64,000 nt of DNA from Verrucomicrobiaceae bacterium UBA1938 (GCA_002336895.1 DDFC01000002.1:1-64000), one strand, 5' to 3'. Numbered from the stretch's first letter, positions 34,354-43,876 are shown. The notes: a model not told the origin generated them from the sequence alone. Made by a program: numbers and translations.

Positions 34354-35871
34354 ATGACCACGAACCGCCGCTCCTTCCTCAAGCAGTCCGCCGCAGCCAC
34401 CACGGGTGTCTTTTACATCGCCAAAACCTCCTGGGCGCAGAAAAGTCCGGGAGACACCATCAATGTGGCCGTCATCGGTTTCGGCGGGCGCGGCGGCTCT
34501 CACATCAGCGGCTACAACAAGCTCAATAAAGACGGCGAGGGCGTGCGTGTGTCCGCCCTGTGCGATGTGGACAGCAAGATCCTCGAAAAAGGACTGCAGG
34601 GATATGACAAGGAGAAGATCAAGGTGCAGGGCTACAGCGATCTGCGAAAGCTGCTGGAGAGCAAGGACGTGGACGCCGTGAGTATCGCCACGCCGAATCA
34701 CTGGCATGCGCTGGCCACCATCTGGGCTGTGCAGGCAGGGAAAGATGTGTATGTGGAGAAGCCGGTGTCTCACTGCGTGTGGGAAGGCCGGCAGATGGTA
34801 AAGGCTGCGCGCAAGTACAGCAAGATCGTGCAGACCGGCACGCAGTCGCGCTCAAGCCGCAAGGGCATCGCCGAGGCGGTGAAGTATGTGCAGGAGGGAA
34901 ACATCGGCAAAATCCTGCTCTCACGAGGCTTGTGCTACAAGCGTCGCAACAGCATCGGCAAGACTGAAGGGGCGCAGCCGATTCCAGATTCCGTCGACTA
35001 TGATCTGTGGTGCGGCCCCGGTCCCAAAGGGCCTCTCCTGCGAAAGCAGCTGAAATACGACTGGCACTGGACCTGGGCCTATGGCAACGGCGACCTTGGC
35101 AATCAGGGCATCCACCAGATGGACATCGCACGCTGGTTCCTCGGCGAGATGGAGCTCTCTCCCAGCGTGTGGAGCGTGGGCGGTCGCATGGGCTATGTGG
35201 ACGATGGAGAAACTGCCAACACCCAGATCATCTACCACGGCTATGAAAAGGCTCCACTCATCTTTGAAGTGCACGGTCTGCCGGATGTGAAGGATGGCAA
35301 AAACATGGACAAGCTCATGCAGACCAGCAAGGGCGTGAAGTTTCAGCCCCTTCCCGGCAAGGATGGCAAAGAAGGAGTGACTGGAGCAGGCGTGGGCGTC
35401 ATCGTCGAGTGCGAAGGCGGCACTGTCGTCGTGCCCAGCTACTCGGGAGCTGTGATCTTTGACAAAGAGGGCAGGGAGATGAAAAAGTTTGAAGGCAGCG
35501 AGGATCATTTCAAAAACTTCATCAATGCCTGCCGCAGCCGCCGTGTGGAGGACCTGCATGCGGACATCCTGGAGGGGCATCTCTCCAGCGCGCTCTGCCA
35601 TACCGGAAACATCAGCCACAGGTTGGGGCAGAAGGAAAAGCCAGCCGCCATCCTGGAGCAGATCAAAGGAGATGCCTTTGCCGCCGAAAGCTTTGCCCGC
35701 ATGCAGGAGCATCTGGGCAAAAACGAGGTCGATCTCACCAAGGACATGCTCACCATCGGCCCCGTGCTGAAGATGGATGGCAAGACCGAGCGCTTCAGCG
35801 ATCAAGACGAAGCCAACGCCATGCTCAAGGACAAGTATCGTCCGCCCTTTGTCGTGCCGGAGGAGGTGTGA
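34354..35871 (+). CDS. Tat-exported Gfo/Idh/MocA oxidoreductase
   Basis: From the ATG at 34354, 505 residues. The N-terminus TTNRRSFLK is a twin-arginine signal, so a folded, cofactor-bound protein is exported. VIGFGGRGGSH is the dinucleotide-binding loop and VEKPVSH holds the conserved Lys of the family. The C-terminal half is the alpha/beta substrate domain. Exported Gfo/Idh proteins of this type are very abundant in Planctomycetes and Verrucomicrobia; most have unknown sugar substrates. A divergent sulfatase lies upstream. Confidence 0.92.
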   Translation: MTTNRRSFLKQSAAATTGVFYIAKTSWAQKSPGDTINVAVIGFGGRGGSHISGYNKLNKDGEGVRVSALCDVDSKILEKGLQGYDKEKIKVQGYSDLRKLLESKDVDAVSIATPNHWHALATIWAVQAGKDVYVEKPVSHCVWEGRQMVKAARKYSKIVQTGTQSRSSRKGIAEAVKYVQEGNIGKILLSRGLCYKRRNSIGKTEGAQPIPDSVDYDLWCGPGPKGPLLRKQLKYDWHWTWAYGNGDLGNQGIHQMDIARWFLGEMELSPSVWSVGGRMGYVDDGETANTQIIYHGYEKAPLIFEVHGLPDVKDGKNMDKLMQTSKGVKFQPLPGKDGKEGVTGAGVGVIVECEGGTVVVPSYSGAVIFDKEGREMKKFEGSEDHFKNFINACRSRRVEDLHADILEGHLSSALCHTGNISHRLGQKEKPAAILEQIKGDAFAAESFARMQEHLGKNEVDLTKDMLTIGPVLKMDGKTERFSDQDEANAMLKDKYRPPFVVPEEV

Positions 35872-35905
35872 AGCGCAGTGGGCGCTCCTGCCCGTCGATC
35901 AGCGC

Positions 35906-36115
35906 TCACACCTCTCCCAGCAGCAGCCCGTAGGAGAAGTCGCTCACATGCATCTGCACACGCACGAAGGCACCGTCCTTGAGCGGAAAGTCGGCCACGT
36001 CTCTTTCGATGCTGCCAAAGATCTCCTTGCCATTGGGCAGCACGGCGTGGCAGGTGCGCGGGCCCAGCACTTGGCGTATGGTGGCCACGGTGTAAATGCG
36101 ATCGGCGATCTCCAT
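35906..36115 (-). CDS. Small IF-1-like OB-fold protein
   Basis: A 69-residue protein. HAVLPNGKEIFGSIERDV with LKDGAFVRVQMHVSDFSYGLLLGEV has the strand pattern of the S1/IF-1 OB fold (compare FRVELPNGxxxxAHISG and RDFxRGRIVYR in InfA), but identity to true InfA looks low, and it sits away from ribosomal genes. It starts 7 bp after the S41-like gene on the same strand. It may bind RNA, or be a degenerate paralogue of IF-1. Assigned by eye. Confidence 0.45.
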   Translation of the reverse strand: MEIADRIYTVATIRQVLGPRTCHAVLPNGKEIFGSIERDVADFPLKDGAFVRVQMHVSDFSYGLLLGEV

Positions 36116-36122
36116 GCTTGTC

Positions 36123-37220
36123 TTATTTCTTCAGGGGAATGGCACGGCGTGCCGGTGGTTCGCGGCTGGCGGGCGCTTTGCGGTTCCAGTCGATCTTGGC
36201 GGCTTGAAACAGGCCGCGGGTGGTGATGAGGTCCACGGCACGCTGCAGCACGATGTCTGAAGGCGGCGGCGAATCCTCCGGCAGAGGCTCGCCAGCGGAG
36301 CGCTTGAGGTAGGAGTCCAGCTCAGGATTCTGATTGGCCACCAGGGCGGCCTCATTGAAACGCGGGCGCGGCTTGTCGGTGATGGAGCTTTTCACGTCCT
36401 TGGCATCAGTGGCGTGGTACACCTGGCGCTTGAGACTGGTGGGCATGCTGACGGCCAGATCAGGCTGCAGTCCTTTTTTGAAAACTGAGCTGTCATCCGT
36501 CAGCAGCACCTCGGCACGGGCAAAGCGGAGGGACCACTCTGCATCCACCGGCACTGTCTCATAGCGCACCGCGCCTCCGCGTGTGGGAGCACCGATCAAG
36601 AGCGCCTGCTTCCGCAGACGCAGCACGGCGGCGATGGTTTCTCCGAGGTTGTTGGTCTCATCATCCACCAGCACAAAAATCTGCTGCGTCCACAGAGGCT
36701 CGCGGTTGTTGGTCTCCACCTCGGCGGCAGTCTGCCCCATCTGCTGCATTTTGAAGAGTACATCCCCCTTGGGCACAAACAGGCTCAGCATGTCTGCGGC
36801 ATCATTGAAGTCGCCAGGTGGTGCCGGGCTGCGCAGATCGAGGATGAGGTGGGCGACTTTCTTTGCAGCAAAGTCCGTGAGATGCTTTTCCATCTCCTTC
36901 GTCTCCTGCGGGGTGTATTCTCGCGGGCGCAGGTAGCCTGTCTGCGGAGTCAGCAGCTCGGCCTGCACCCCGGTGAGAGCGCCGGATTTGGCCTCGGCGG
37001 TGCGGGGTACCAGTTCGGCGCCAAAGTCCAGTCGCTGCAGCAGGCCGGAAAGTGCCGCACGGTTCAGCACATCAAAGGTCAGATCGCTGCTGCGGATGTA
37101 CTCCTTTTGCAGGATGCGGAAAGCTGACTGAATGCCCGCCTGGCTGATGTCCTTCGGCTCCGTGCCGCTGGCGGCGAAAACGGAGCTGCTCAAGGTCAGA
37201 AGGATGGCGAGTCGTCTCAT
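36123..37220 (-). CDS. S41-peptidase-like protein lacking catalytic residues
   Basis: From the ATG at 37220, 365 residues with a signal peptide (RRLAILLTLSSSVFAAS). The C-terminal two thirds follow the tail-specific-protease (S41) fold: LILDLRSP, QIFVLVDDETNNLGETIAAVLR, and LIGAPTRGGAVRYETVP. At the position of the nucleophile Ser (SxSAxE) it has NNLGE, and at the Lys (TxGKG) it has TRGGA, so neither catalytic residue is recognisable. There is no visible PDZ domain. It may be a pseudoenzyme or scaffold. Its start overlaps the thiD stop by four bases (ATGA). Confidence 0.65.
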   Translation of the reverse strand: MRRLAILLTLSSSVFAASGTEPKDISQAGIQSAFRILQKEYIRSSDLTFDVLNRAALSGLLQRLDFGAELVPRTAEAKSGALTGVQAELLTPQTGYLRPREYTPQETKEMEKHLTDFAAKKVAHLILDLRSPAPPGDFNDAADMLSLFVPKGDVLFKMQQMGQTAAEVETNNREPLWTQQIFVLVDDETNNLGETIAAVLRLRKQALLIGAPTRGGAVRYETVPVDAEWSLRFARAEVLLTDDSSVFKKGLQPDLAVSMPTSLKRQVYHATDAKDVKSSITDKPRPRFNEAALVANQNPELDSYLKRSAGEPLPEDSPPPSDIVLQRAVDLITTRGLFQAAKIDWNRKAPASREPPARRAIPLKK

Positions 37221-38029
37221 TCGGCGGTTTGCTGGAGATGATTGAGAGCATGTACGGGGCCTGCGCCAGCACTTTGCCACACGAAATGCTGGGCTATGGC
37301 GCGGCTGACAAACTGCTTGGCCTGTGCCACAGCCTCATTCAGCGCCAGCCCATGAGCCAGCCCTGTGGCGATGGATGCCGAGAAAGTGCAGCCGGTGCCG
37401 TGGGTGCGCACACCGGGGGTCCGTGGTGCCGTATGCCAGGAGAGTGTGCCATCCGCGCAGAGCACATCGGCGGCATCGCCTTTGAGGTGGCCGCCTTTGA
37501 CCAGCACAGCAGTGCCCAAGCGCCCGCTCAGCTCCTGTGCACAGGCCTCCATGTTCTCGATGCTGGACACCTCCCGCTCCCACAGGACGCGAGCCTCATC
37601 CAGATTGGGGGTGATCAGGGTGGCCAGCGGCAGCAGTTCATCGATCAGGGTGCGCACGGCGCTGTCTTCCAGCAGTTTCCCGCCACTGGTAGCGATCATC
37701 ACCGGGTCCACCACCAAAGGGATGCGCCCGTGTCCGAGTTGCCTCCACGCCTCAGCCACAGCCCGCACCTGGGCCTGCCCGCCGAGCATGCCGGTCTTGG
37801 CCGCAGCAATGGGGAAACCGCCAAAGAGCACACGCATCTGATCCACAATGAACTCCGCATCCATCAGACGTACCTGGGAGACGAGTCCCGGGGTCTCGGA
37901 CACAATGCTCGTGAGAGCGTTCAGCCCGTAGCCGCCCAAGGCCGAAATGGCCTTCAGGTCCGCCTGCACCCCAGCACCACAGGAGGAGTCTGAGCCTGCG
38001 ATGGAGAGAACGGGAGGAGGAGCGCGCAT
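37217..38029 (-). CDS. thiD: Hydroxymethylpyrimidine/phosphomethylpyrimidine kinase (ThiD)
   Basis: ThiD phosphorylates the pyrimidine moiety of thiamin twice. The 270-residue protein starts with LSIAGSDSSCGAGVQADLKAI, the family signature, and ends with the GTGCTFSASIATGLAHG motif of ribokinase-fold kinases, with the catalytic Asp near the end of HGTGCTF. There are no other thi genes nearby. The S41-like gene downstream overlaps by four bases. Confidence 0.96.
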   Translation of the reverse strand: MRAPPPVLSIAGSDSSCGAGVQADLKAISALGGYGLNALTSIVSETPGLVSQVRLMDAEFIVDQMRVLFGGFPIAAAKTGMLGGQAQVRAVAEAWRQLGHGRIPLVVDPVMIATSGGKLLEDSAVRTLIDELLPLATLITPNLDEARVLWEREVSSIENMEACAQELSGRLGTAVLVKGGHLKGDAADVLCADGTLSWHTAPRTPGVRTHGTGCTFSASIATGLAHGLALNEAVAQAKQFVSRAIAQHFVWQSAGAGPVHALNHLQQTAE

Positions 38030-38213
38030 GAGAGGGGAGGTGTGATGGTAGGAAACCAGCCGCTTTTTGCAAATGCTGCCTCCGCTCCCTGATGGGTGCG
38101 AACTGCTGCGCAGGCACGGTCTCGGGAGGGGATTTCCCGTCCTTGGGTGGCGGGTTACAGGATTTTACAAACCCCGGCTTGTGACTTCACACGTATTTGT
38201 TACACTAAACTTT

Positions 38214-38594
38214 ATGAATTTCGAACCGTTGCCAGGGCTCTCGGTCACGGTGGACAGCGTCTCCTACGATCCCACGCGGCCTGCTCCGCCTGACCGGCCG
38301 CACCCCTTTGTTTATCACCTCTCGATCCACAATGCCTCGCATGATGTCGTGCGGATCTTTGGCCGCAAATGGATCGTGCGCGACACGGATGGGGACACCA
38401 TGGTCGTCGAGGGGGATGGCGTCGTGGGACAGTTCCCCAATCTCTCTCCCGGGGAAACCTTCAGCTACAACTCCTACCACGTCATCAAGACCGAGAGCAC
38501 CGCTACAGGCTCCTTCTTCGGCACCACTCCCGACGGCCGCCGCGTCTGTACCCGCATCCCGGCCATTGAGATGCATCCGCCGATGCCTGCGTAA
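38214..38594 (+). CDS. apaG: ApaG family protein
   Basis: A 126-residue protein from the ATG at 38214. PDRPHPFVYHLSIHN, the GRKWIVRDTDG segment, VVGQFPNLSPGETFSYNSY and IPAIEMHP are the ApaG (DUF525) hallmarks; the fold is fibronectin-III-like. It was first linked to cobalt/magnesium efflux and diadenosine tetraphosphate metabolism, but the biochemical role is not settled. The gene is divergent from thiD. Confidence 0.95.
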   Translation: MNFEPLPGLSVTVDSVSYDPTRPAPPDRPHPFVYHLSIHNASHDVVRIFGRKWIVRDTDGDTMVVEGDGVVGQFPNLSPGETFSYNSYHVIKTESTATGSFFGTTPDGRRVCTRIPAIEMHPPMPA

Positions 38595-38629
38595 AAGCGT
38601 GCTCCGCATGTGGATGAGCGGCGTGAGAT

Positions 38630-40315
38630 TTACATCCCCCGCTCGGCAATGCGGGCTGCCTTGAGATACTGATTGCGGAAGGCGTCTCCCAGTTCGCGGG
38701 CCAGTCGGGTCTCCTGCATTTTGTCACGAGCGGAAAGGATCTTTGAGATGTTGCCGGAGGCGGCTTCATGCTTCACGCGCGTCAGGTCCTCCAGTACTTG
38801 TATGGCCCGTTCGGGCATGCCTTTGTCGATGATCTGCTGCCACGCGGTGTGCAGTTCTTCATGGGAGTCCACACAGATGACGCGGACAATGAAACGGATG
38901 GCGCTGAAGAGAGCTGCGGTACGCTCGGGGTGGTAGGCGAAGGCGCGGGCCTTTTCAAAGGGCTGCTCCGCGCCGTCGCTCATGCAGGCGGTGTTTTCCG
39001 GTGTGTAAATATCATGACGCACCGGCAGGCGGCGCAGCGCATGGTGGCGCGGGCCACCGGGCTCGCCCGTACGATAGCTCCACAGCTTCTGCCCGGCATC
39101 TCCCAGCACAAACTCCATGAAGGCAGTGGCCAGCTCCGGACTGGGCGCGCCGCGCAGCAGGCCGATGGGGTCCACGCTGATGGATGTGCCCCCCAGCGGT
39201 GCGATGAAGCCCACGCGCGAGGTGCCGTCGGCACGCCGCACATCCTCCTCCGCCGAGCGGCCGTAGAAGTCGATGCACATGCCTGCGGCGGCGTCTCCCT
39301 TGGCCACCTCCAGCGGGATCTTGGTGGAAAAATCGGTGAAGTAACGTGCATTCGCGCTGATGCGCAGGATCAGGCGCAGCCCTTCATTCCAGCCTTCTGC
39401 CACAGCCTGCTCCTCCATCTGCTGCGGTGTCAGCTTGGACTTTGGCACTGACTTCAGCCGCTCCAGCGCCAGCTCCATCTGCTGCTGGATCAGCATCTCC
39501 AGCGCCTTCGTCACCGAGCCGCTCTTGCCCGGATCGCTCAGGGCTATCTGTCCGTAGTAGCGTGGATCAGCCAGGTCTGCCCAGGCGGTGGGATCGGCCT
39601 GGATGCCGATGCGGCGCAGCACATCGCGGTTGAAAACGATGCCGCTGCTGGAGAGGCAGGTGCCGCACCAGCGGCCCTGGGGATCGCGGAAGGGCTCGCC
39701 GCTGAGCTTTTCGGGGATGCCCGCATCGCTGAACCACTCTGGGTGCTTTTTGGCCAGCGCGCTGAGCCCCGTCTTGATGCCATCACCTGCCACGAGAGTG
39801 CCTGCGCGCGCCTGCTGCTCGAAGTCAAAGGCGCCGCCGCCAAAGAAGAGATCGATGCCTGTGCCCACATTCGAATTCAGGTAGGCCTGTCGTGCGGGAT
39901 CATCGGCAGCGGCTTTCGGATTCAGGCATGACACGGCCACGGCAGGGGTCCACTTCTGCTGCAGCTTCTTTTCCCAGTGCTGCTGAAATGCCGCCAGCGC
40001 CTCCGACTTGATCAGCAGCGCTATCTCCGAGGTGCCGCCCGGCACGCGCCAGTCGATGAAGAGCGCCTGGCCGGTCTTCTGTTTCCAGTGCGCGACAAAG
40101 GCGTGCCCGAACTCCTCGCGGATGCGGTCATGGTGCGGCGACACAATGATCAGCCGCCGGTCATAGTGCGCCGGTGCGGTGCTCAGCGTTGGCTTGAGCA
40201 GGAACGGACCCGCCAGCGTGGCCAGCATGAGCAGGCAAACTGCCGTCTCCTTGCGCCAGTGACCCAGCCATGACAGCAGGGCCTGCATGCGCGGATGCTG
40301 GAGCAGCGCCTTCAT
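38630..40315 (-). CDS. ABC transporter extracellular solute-binding protein (type 1)
   Basis: A 561-residue membrane-anchored protein with one helix at about 24-42 and then a periplasmic-binding-protein fold (RLIIVSPHHDRIREEFG, IDLFFGGGAFDFEQQA, GTCLSSSGIVFNRDVL, AELGDPGKSG-like strand). It resembles iron/thiosulfate-type binding proteins but is not a clear match to any. A long C-terminal extension (about 440-561) is additional. It overlaps the ATPase gene by four bases (ATGA), so the two are co-translated. No permease is in the same operon. Confidence 0.75.
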   Translation of the reverse strand: MKALLQHPRMQALLSWLGHWRKETAVCLLMLATLAGPFLLKPTLSTAPAHYDRRLIIVSPHHDRIREEFGHAFVAHWKQKTGQALFIDWRVPGGTSEIALLIKSEALAAFQQHWEKKLQQKWTPAVAVSCLNPKAAADDPARQAYLNSNVGTGIDLFFGGGAFDFEQQARAGTLVAGDGIKTGLSALAKKHPEWFSDAGIPEKLSGEPFRDPQGRWCGTCLSSSGIVFNRDVLRRIGIQADPTAWADLADPRYYGQIALSDPGKSGSVTKALEMLIQQQMELALERLKSVPKSKLTPQQMEEQAVAEGWNEGLRLILRISANARYFTDFSTKIPLEVAKGDAAAGMCIDFYGRSAEEDVRRADGTSRVGFIAPLGGTSISVDPIGLLRGAPSPELATAFMEFVLGDAGQKLWSYRTGEPGGPRHHALRRLPVRHDIYTPENTACMSDGAEQPFEKARAFAYHPERTAALFSAIRFIVRVICVDSHEELHTAWQQIIDKGMPERAIQVLEDLTRVKHEAASGNISKILSARDKMQETRLARELGDAFRNQYLKAARIAERGM

Positions 40316-41391
40316 TTCCGCAGGATCACCACATCGTTCATCGCCACCATCACACGCACCTCGTCATCAGAGGGGAGCCGGATTTCCTGGGGGTTGGTCT
40401 CGCACACTTTCATGAGCGGACCACCGTTCACCTGAACGAGGTACTGCACCGTGGCTCCCAGATAAGTGGTGTCCACGATGTGTCCAGGGATTCGGTTGGA
40501 TGAATCCACCACGGTGCCAAAGGTCAGCGACTCCGGCCGGATGCTCAGCACCACAGGCTGACCCGCAGCTGGCTGCCAGGTGCCGTCATTGGTGCGGCCG
40601 CGTAGTGTTCCGAATGGAGTCTCCACATCGTAAAAGCCCGCCCAGCTGCTCTGCCGCAGGGCACGGCCTTCGACGAAATTAGTCTCGCCGATAAACTCCG
40701 CCACCATGCGTGTGGCCGGGTGCCGGTAGATGTCCTCAGGTGCGCCCACCTGCACCACCTTGCCCGCATCCATGATGGCCATGCGGTCGGCCATGCTCAG
40801 CGCCTCGTCGCGGTCATGCGTCACATAGATGGCCGTCAGCCCGTGCTCTTTGACGATGTGGCGGATCTCCGTGCGCATCTCCAGACGCAGCTTGGCATCC
40901 AGATTGGACAGGGGCTCGTCCAGCAGCAGACACTTGGGGCGGATGACGAGCGCACGCGCCAGCGCCACGCGCTGCTGCTGCCCGCCGGAGAGCTGCTGGA
41001 TCTTCCGCGTGCCTAGGCCTTGCAGCTTCACCTGATCCAGCGCCTCTGCCACGCGGTGCTCGATCTCCCGGCGCGGGCGCTTCCGCTCCTCCAGGCCAAA
41101 GGCCACGTTCTGCGCCACATTGAGATGAGGCCACAGCGCGTAGCTCTGAAACACCATGCCCGTGCCGCGCCGGTGCGCCGGCAGTCGGGTCACGTCCTCG
41201 TCATCAAACCAGATGCGCCCTTCGTCCGGCCGGTAAAAGCCCGCGACATGGCGCAGCAGCGTGGTCTTGCCGCAGCCGCTGGGGCCCAGCAGAAAGAACA
41301 GCTCTCCGGCAGGCACCTGCAGATCCACACTGCTGAGAACCACGCTGCCGATGAAGCGTTTGGTGAGTTCTTGGAGTGTGATGGTGACCAT
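40312..41391 (-). CDS. ABC transporter ATPase of the spermidine/iron type
   Basis: A 359-residue protein: Walker A GPSGCGKTTLL (about 34-44), Q-loop in YALWPHLNVA, signature LSGGQQQRVALARAL, Walker B LLLDEPLSNLDAK, and H-loop in YVTHDRDEAL. The C-terminal 110 residues are a TOBE-type regulatory domain (PVVLSIRPESL). This is the PotA/FbpC/MalK-like subfamily. It should pair with a permease dimer, but none lies next to it; the binding-protein gene follows directly. Confidence 0.92.
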   Translation of the reverse strand: MVTITLQELTKRFIGSVVLSSVDLQVPAGELFFLLGPSGCGKTTLLRHVAGFYRPDEGRIWFDDEDVTRLPAHRRGTGMVFQSYALWPHLNVAQNVAFGLEERKRPRREIEHRVAEALDQVKLQGLGTRKIQQLSGGQQQRVALARALVIRPKCLLLDEPLSNLDAKLRLEMRTEIRHIVKEHGLTAIYVTHDRDEALSMADRMAIMDAGKVVQVGAPEDIYRHPATRMVAEFIGETNFVEGRALRQSSWAGFYDVETPFGTLRGRTNDGTWQPAAGQPVVLSIRPESLTFGTVVDSSNRIPGHIVDTTYLGATVQYLVQVNGGPLMKVCETNPQEIRLPSDDEVRVMVAMNDVVILRK

Positions 41392-41604
41392 GCGTGTGTG
41401 GTGAAGAAAAAGAAGGAGTCGGAAATCCTTCCCTGGCTTTTACTAGAACTTGAGTCTCAAGGCAATTCGCAAGCCAGCCGCGCAGAGATTCTCACAAGAA
41501 TGCAACATCGCAGTTGCAAAGCTTTCAGGACTCTCCACAATGCGCGTCCCACCAACCGGAGCCACCCCAAATGCGGCCCCGCTGGCGGGAAGTCAAACCT
41601 AGGT

Positions 41605-41681
<77 letters not shown>

Positions 41682-41773
41682 CGGTTAACTGACCGTCCGT
41701 CATGAAGACACGGATGGTTTAAGAGGGTAAAAAATCCCTCTGCACACGAACGCGCCAAACAAAACGAGCCAGC

Positions 41774-43876
41774 CTACTCTTGCTTCATTCCATCCGCAGC
41801 GCCCCAAGGTTCGATGAGCTGTAGCTTTTGTGCTTTGAGCGCCGCGTAGCAGTCGGGCAGGTCAAAGTGTTGCAGCACCTGTGGGACCATGATGGCGGCG
41901 GGCCACTGCTGGTCCTCATGCACGGCCAGTTCTTGGAAGGAGCTGAGTGCATGCTTGAGCGTGACCTGCTTAATATCGGGGTTCAGCAGCGCGGCAAAGG
42001 CGGCGGGCAGTGTGCCCCAGCCCTGAGCAGCCAGATGGATCTCCGTGTGTCCTGCAGCAGCGAGCAGCTGGATGACACGCAGCACGTCATAGGTGCGCTG
42101 TCCCGGCAGCGGGCGGTCGAGCATCTGGCTGAAGGCGGCGTAAAAGTAGTGGCTGCCGTAGCGGCCGAGAAACTGATTCGCACCGCAGGTGTCGGGCTGG
42201 GAGTCGCCCATGCCGCGTACATCGCAGGTAAAGAAGGCGGCGTCAGGCGCGGCGGCAATGAGTTCTTTGACAAAGGGATCGCTGCGCAGTTCGGCATCGG
42301 CGGAGCGATGAGAGACGTACAGCACGGCCTTGCTTTGCCCGTGCGGCAGGCGTGAGGTCAAGGCCTCGTCGCTCAGGCGTGTGACCAGGGCATGAATCAG
42401 CGGCTCCGTCTCCACGGCATAGGTGCAGTAGCCCTTGGTGGGATACTTGCGCGCGCCCACGCTGCGCAGGATGCGGTAGTCTGGCGCACTATCTGTCATC
42501 GTGGGCATCTTCAGCACCTTGCGCGCAGCTTTTTGCAATGCCTCGCCTGAGAGTGTCTTGCGCTTTGCGGCCAGATCGTCCGCCTTTTCCCGCGTGAAGG
42601 TCATAAGCGTGCGCGAGCCCGCCTCCGCCACCTGTCCTTTCGGCGTGCAGAGCAGCACTTCGTCTTTCTCGATGGTGAGCACTGGTTCAGCAGCTGCGGC
42701 AGGGATGCCGGTGGCCTTGCCAAAGAATTGGTACATCGCCTCGCGGTTGGACTGCGAGTAACCGTGCGGATCGGGTCCGATGTGGAGCTGGATGTTCTCC
42801 GGCTTGCCGAGCAGGGTGTAGAGCTTCTTGAGCCGCTCGTAGCTTTCGGTGGAGCCGCGATTGTCAAAGAAGTCCTTCTCCTGCGCGAGGATGATCACCG
42901 GTTTCGGCGCCATCGCAGCAAGGAAGTCGCAGTGATCCAGATCTTGCGCGAGCACGCGCGGCGGGCACTGCTCCATGTCCTGCGGCAGCTCGTTTTCGGC
43001 ATCTCGGCGGAAGGTGGTCACAAAGCAGGAAGGCGCGCCCATGGTGAAGCGCGGCTCCAGCCCGCAGAGCCAGGTGGTCTGCGTGCCGCCGCCTGAGTTT
43101 CCAGTGATGCCGAGATGAGTGGTGTCCACCTCCGGGCGTGTGATCAGGTAATCAAGTGCACGGATGCCATCCCACGCAAACCAGGTGCCGAGAAACTCGC
43201 CCACCAGCGCCTGCGGCACGCCCATCTGGTTGTGCTCCGAGGTGCCGCCACCCAGGCGTGAGCCCAGCTTTTCGTTCAAGTACTGAAATCTCTCTCCCTG
43301 GCCCACGGGGTCAATGAGGAAGCAGACCTGCCCCTGGCGCGCGAGTCCCTGCGCAAAGCTCTGGTAGGCCTCTGCAGCTTTGCCATTGAGCGAGTGCCCG
43401 CACACACCGATCACGCCCGGCACCTTGCCTTTGCCACCGGTGGGCAGATAGAGGTTTCCCGTGACGAGATAGCCCGGGCGGCTTTCAAAGGTGATGTTCT
43501 CGATGCGGTAGCCATCGCGTTCCAGAGTCTTTGTCACCTTGGCATTCAGGGGTGTCTTTTCCGGCATGGGGCCAAAGCACTGGCGGATGCGCTCCTGCAC
43601 AGACTTCACGTAGGCTTCGGCGTCCGCCTTGGTCTTCAATGCCTCGCGTCGTGCATTGCCGCGCTGCTCGGCGGCACGCACCTCCGCCACCAGCCAGTCC
43701 TGCATCATGCGCGGAAAGCGGTTCAGCGGCGGGAGTACGGATGCAGTCGTGGTTGCCGTTTGTCCCAGTGCACTGCCCGTGCTGCCCAAGAGCCCCTGCA
43801 TCAGCGGCCAGCCCACGAGTCCCAGGCCGGTTGTTTGCAAGAAGTCACGACGGCGGGGCTGGGGCGAGGAATCCAT
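41774..43876 (-). CDS. Tat-exported alpha/beta hydrolase (acetylxylan/glucuronoyl esterase-like)
   Basis: From the ATG at 43876 the protein has 700 residues. PRRRDFLQT is a twin-arginine signal. The alpha/beta-hydrolase nucleophile elbow GNSGG and preceding HLGITGN strand, plus VIGVCGHSLNGK as oxyanion loop, place it with large esterases acting on plant or algal polysaccharides. The C-terminal third (about 400-700) is a second hydrolase-like lobe. The start is 60 bp from the divergent Gfo/Idh gene. Substrate not determinable from sequence. Confidence 0.75.
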   Translation of the reverse strand: MDSSPQPRRRDFLQTTGLGLVGWPLMQGLLGSTGSALGQTATTTASVLPPLNRFPRMMQDWLVAEVRAAEQRGNARREALKTKADAEAYVKSVQERIRQCFGPMPEKTPLNAKVTKTLERDGYRIENITFESRPGYLVTGNLYLPTGGKGKVPGVIGVCGHSLNGKAAEAYQSFAQGLARQGQVCFLIDPVGQGERFQYLNEKLGSRLGGGTSEHNQMGVPQALVGEFLGTWFAWDGIRALDYLITRPEVDTTHLGITGNSGGGTQTTWLCGLEPRFTMGAPSCFVTTFRRDAENELPQDMEQCPPRVLAQDLDHCDFLAAMAPKPVIILAQEKDFFDNRGSTESYERLKKLYTLLGKPENIQLHIGPDPHGYSQSNREAMYQFFGKATGIPAAAAEPVLTIEKDEVLLCTPKGQVAEAGSRTLMTFTREKADDLAAKRKTLSGEALQKAARKVLKMPTMTDSAPDYRILRSVGARKYPTKGYCTYAVETEPLIHALVTRLSDEALTSRLPHGQSKAVLYVSHRSADAELRSDPFVKELIAAAPDAAFFTCDVRGMGDSQPDTCGANQFLGRYGSHYFYAAFSQMLDRPLPGQRTYDVLRVIQLLAAAGHTEIHLAAQGWGTLPAAFAALLNPDIKQVTLKHALSSFQELAVHEDQQWPAAIMVPQVLQHFDLPDCYAALKAQKLQLIEPWGAADGMKQE

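Noticed and set aside
41721..41741. AGAGGG/CCCTCT hairpin after tRNA-Pro
   Set aside because: Six-base stem with no T-run on either strand; not convincing as a terminator.
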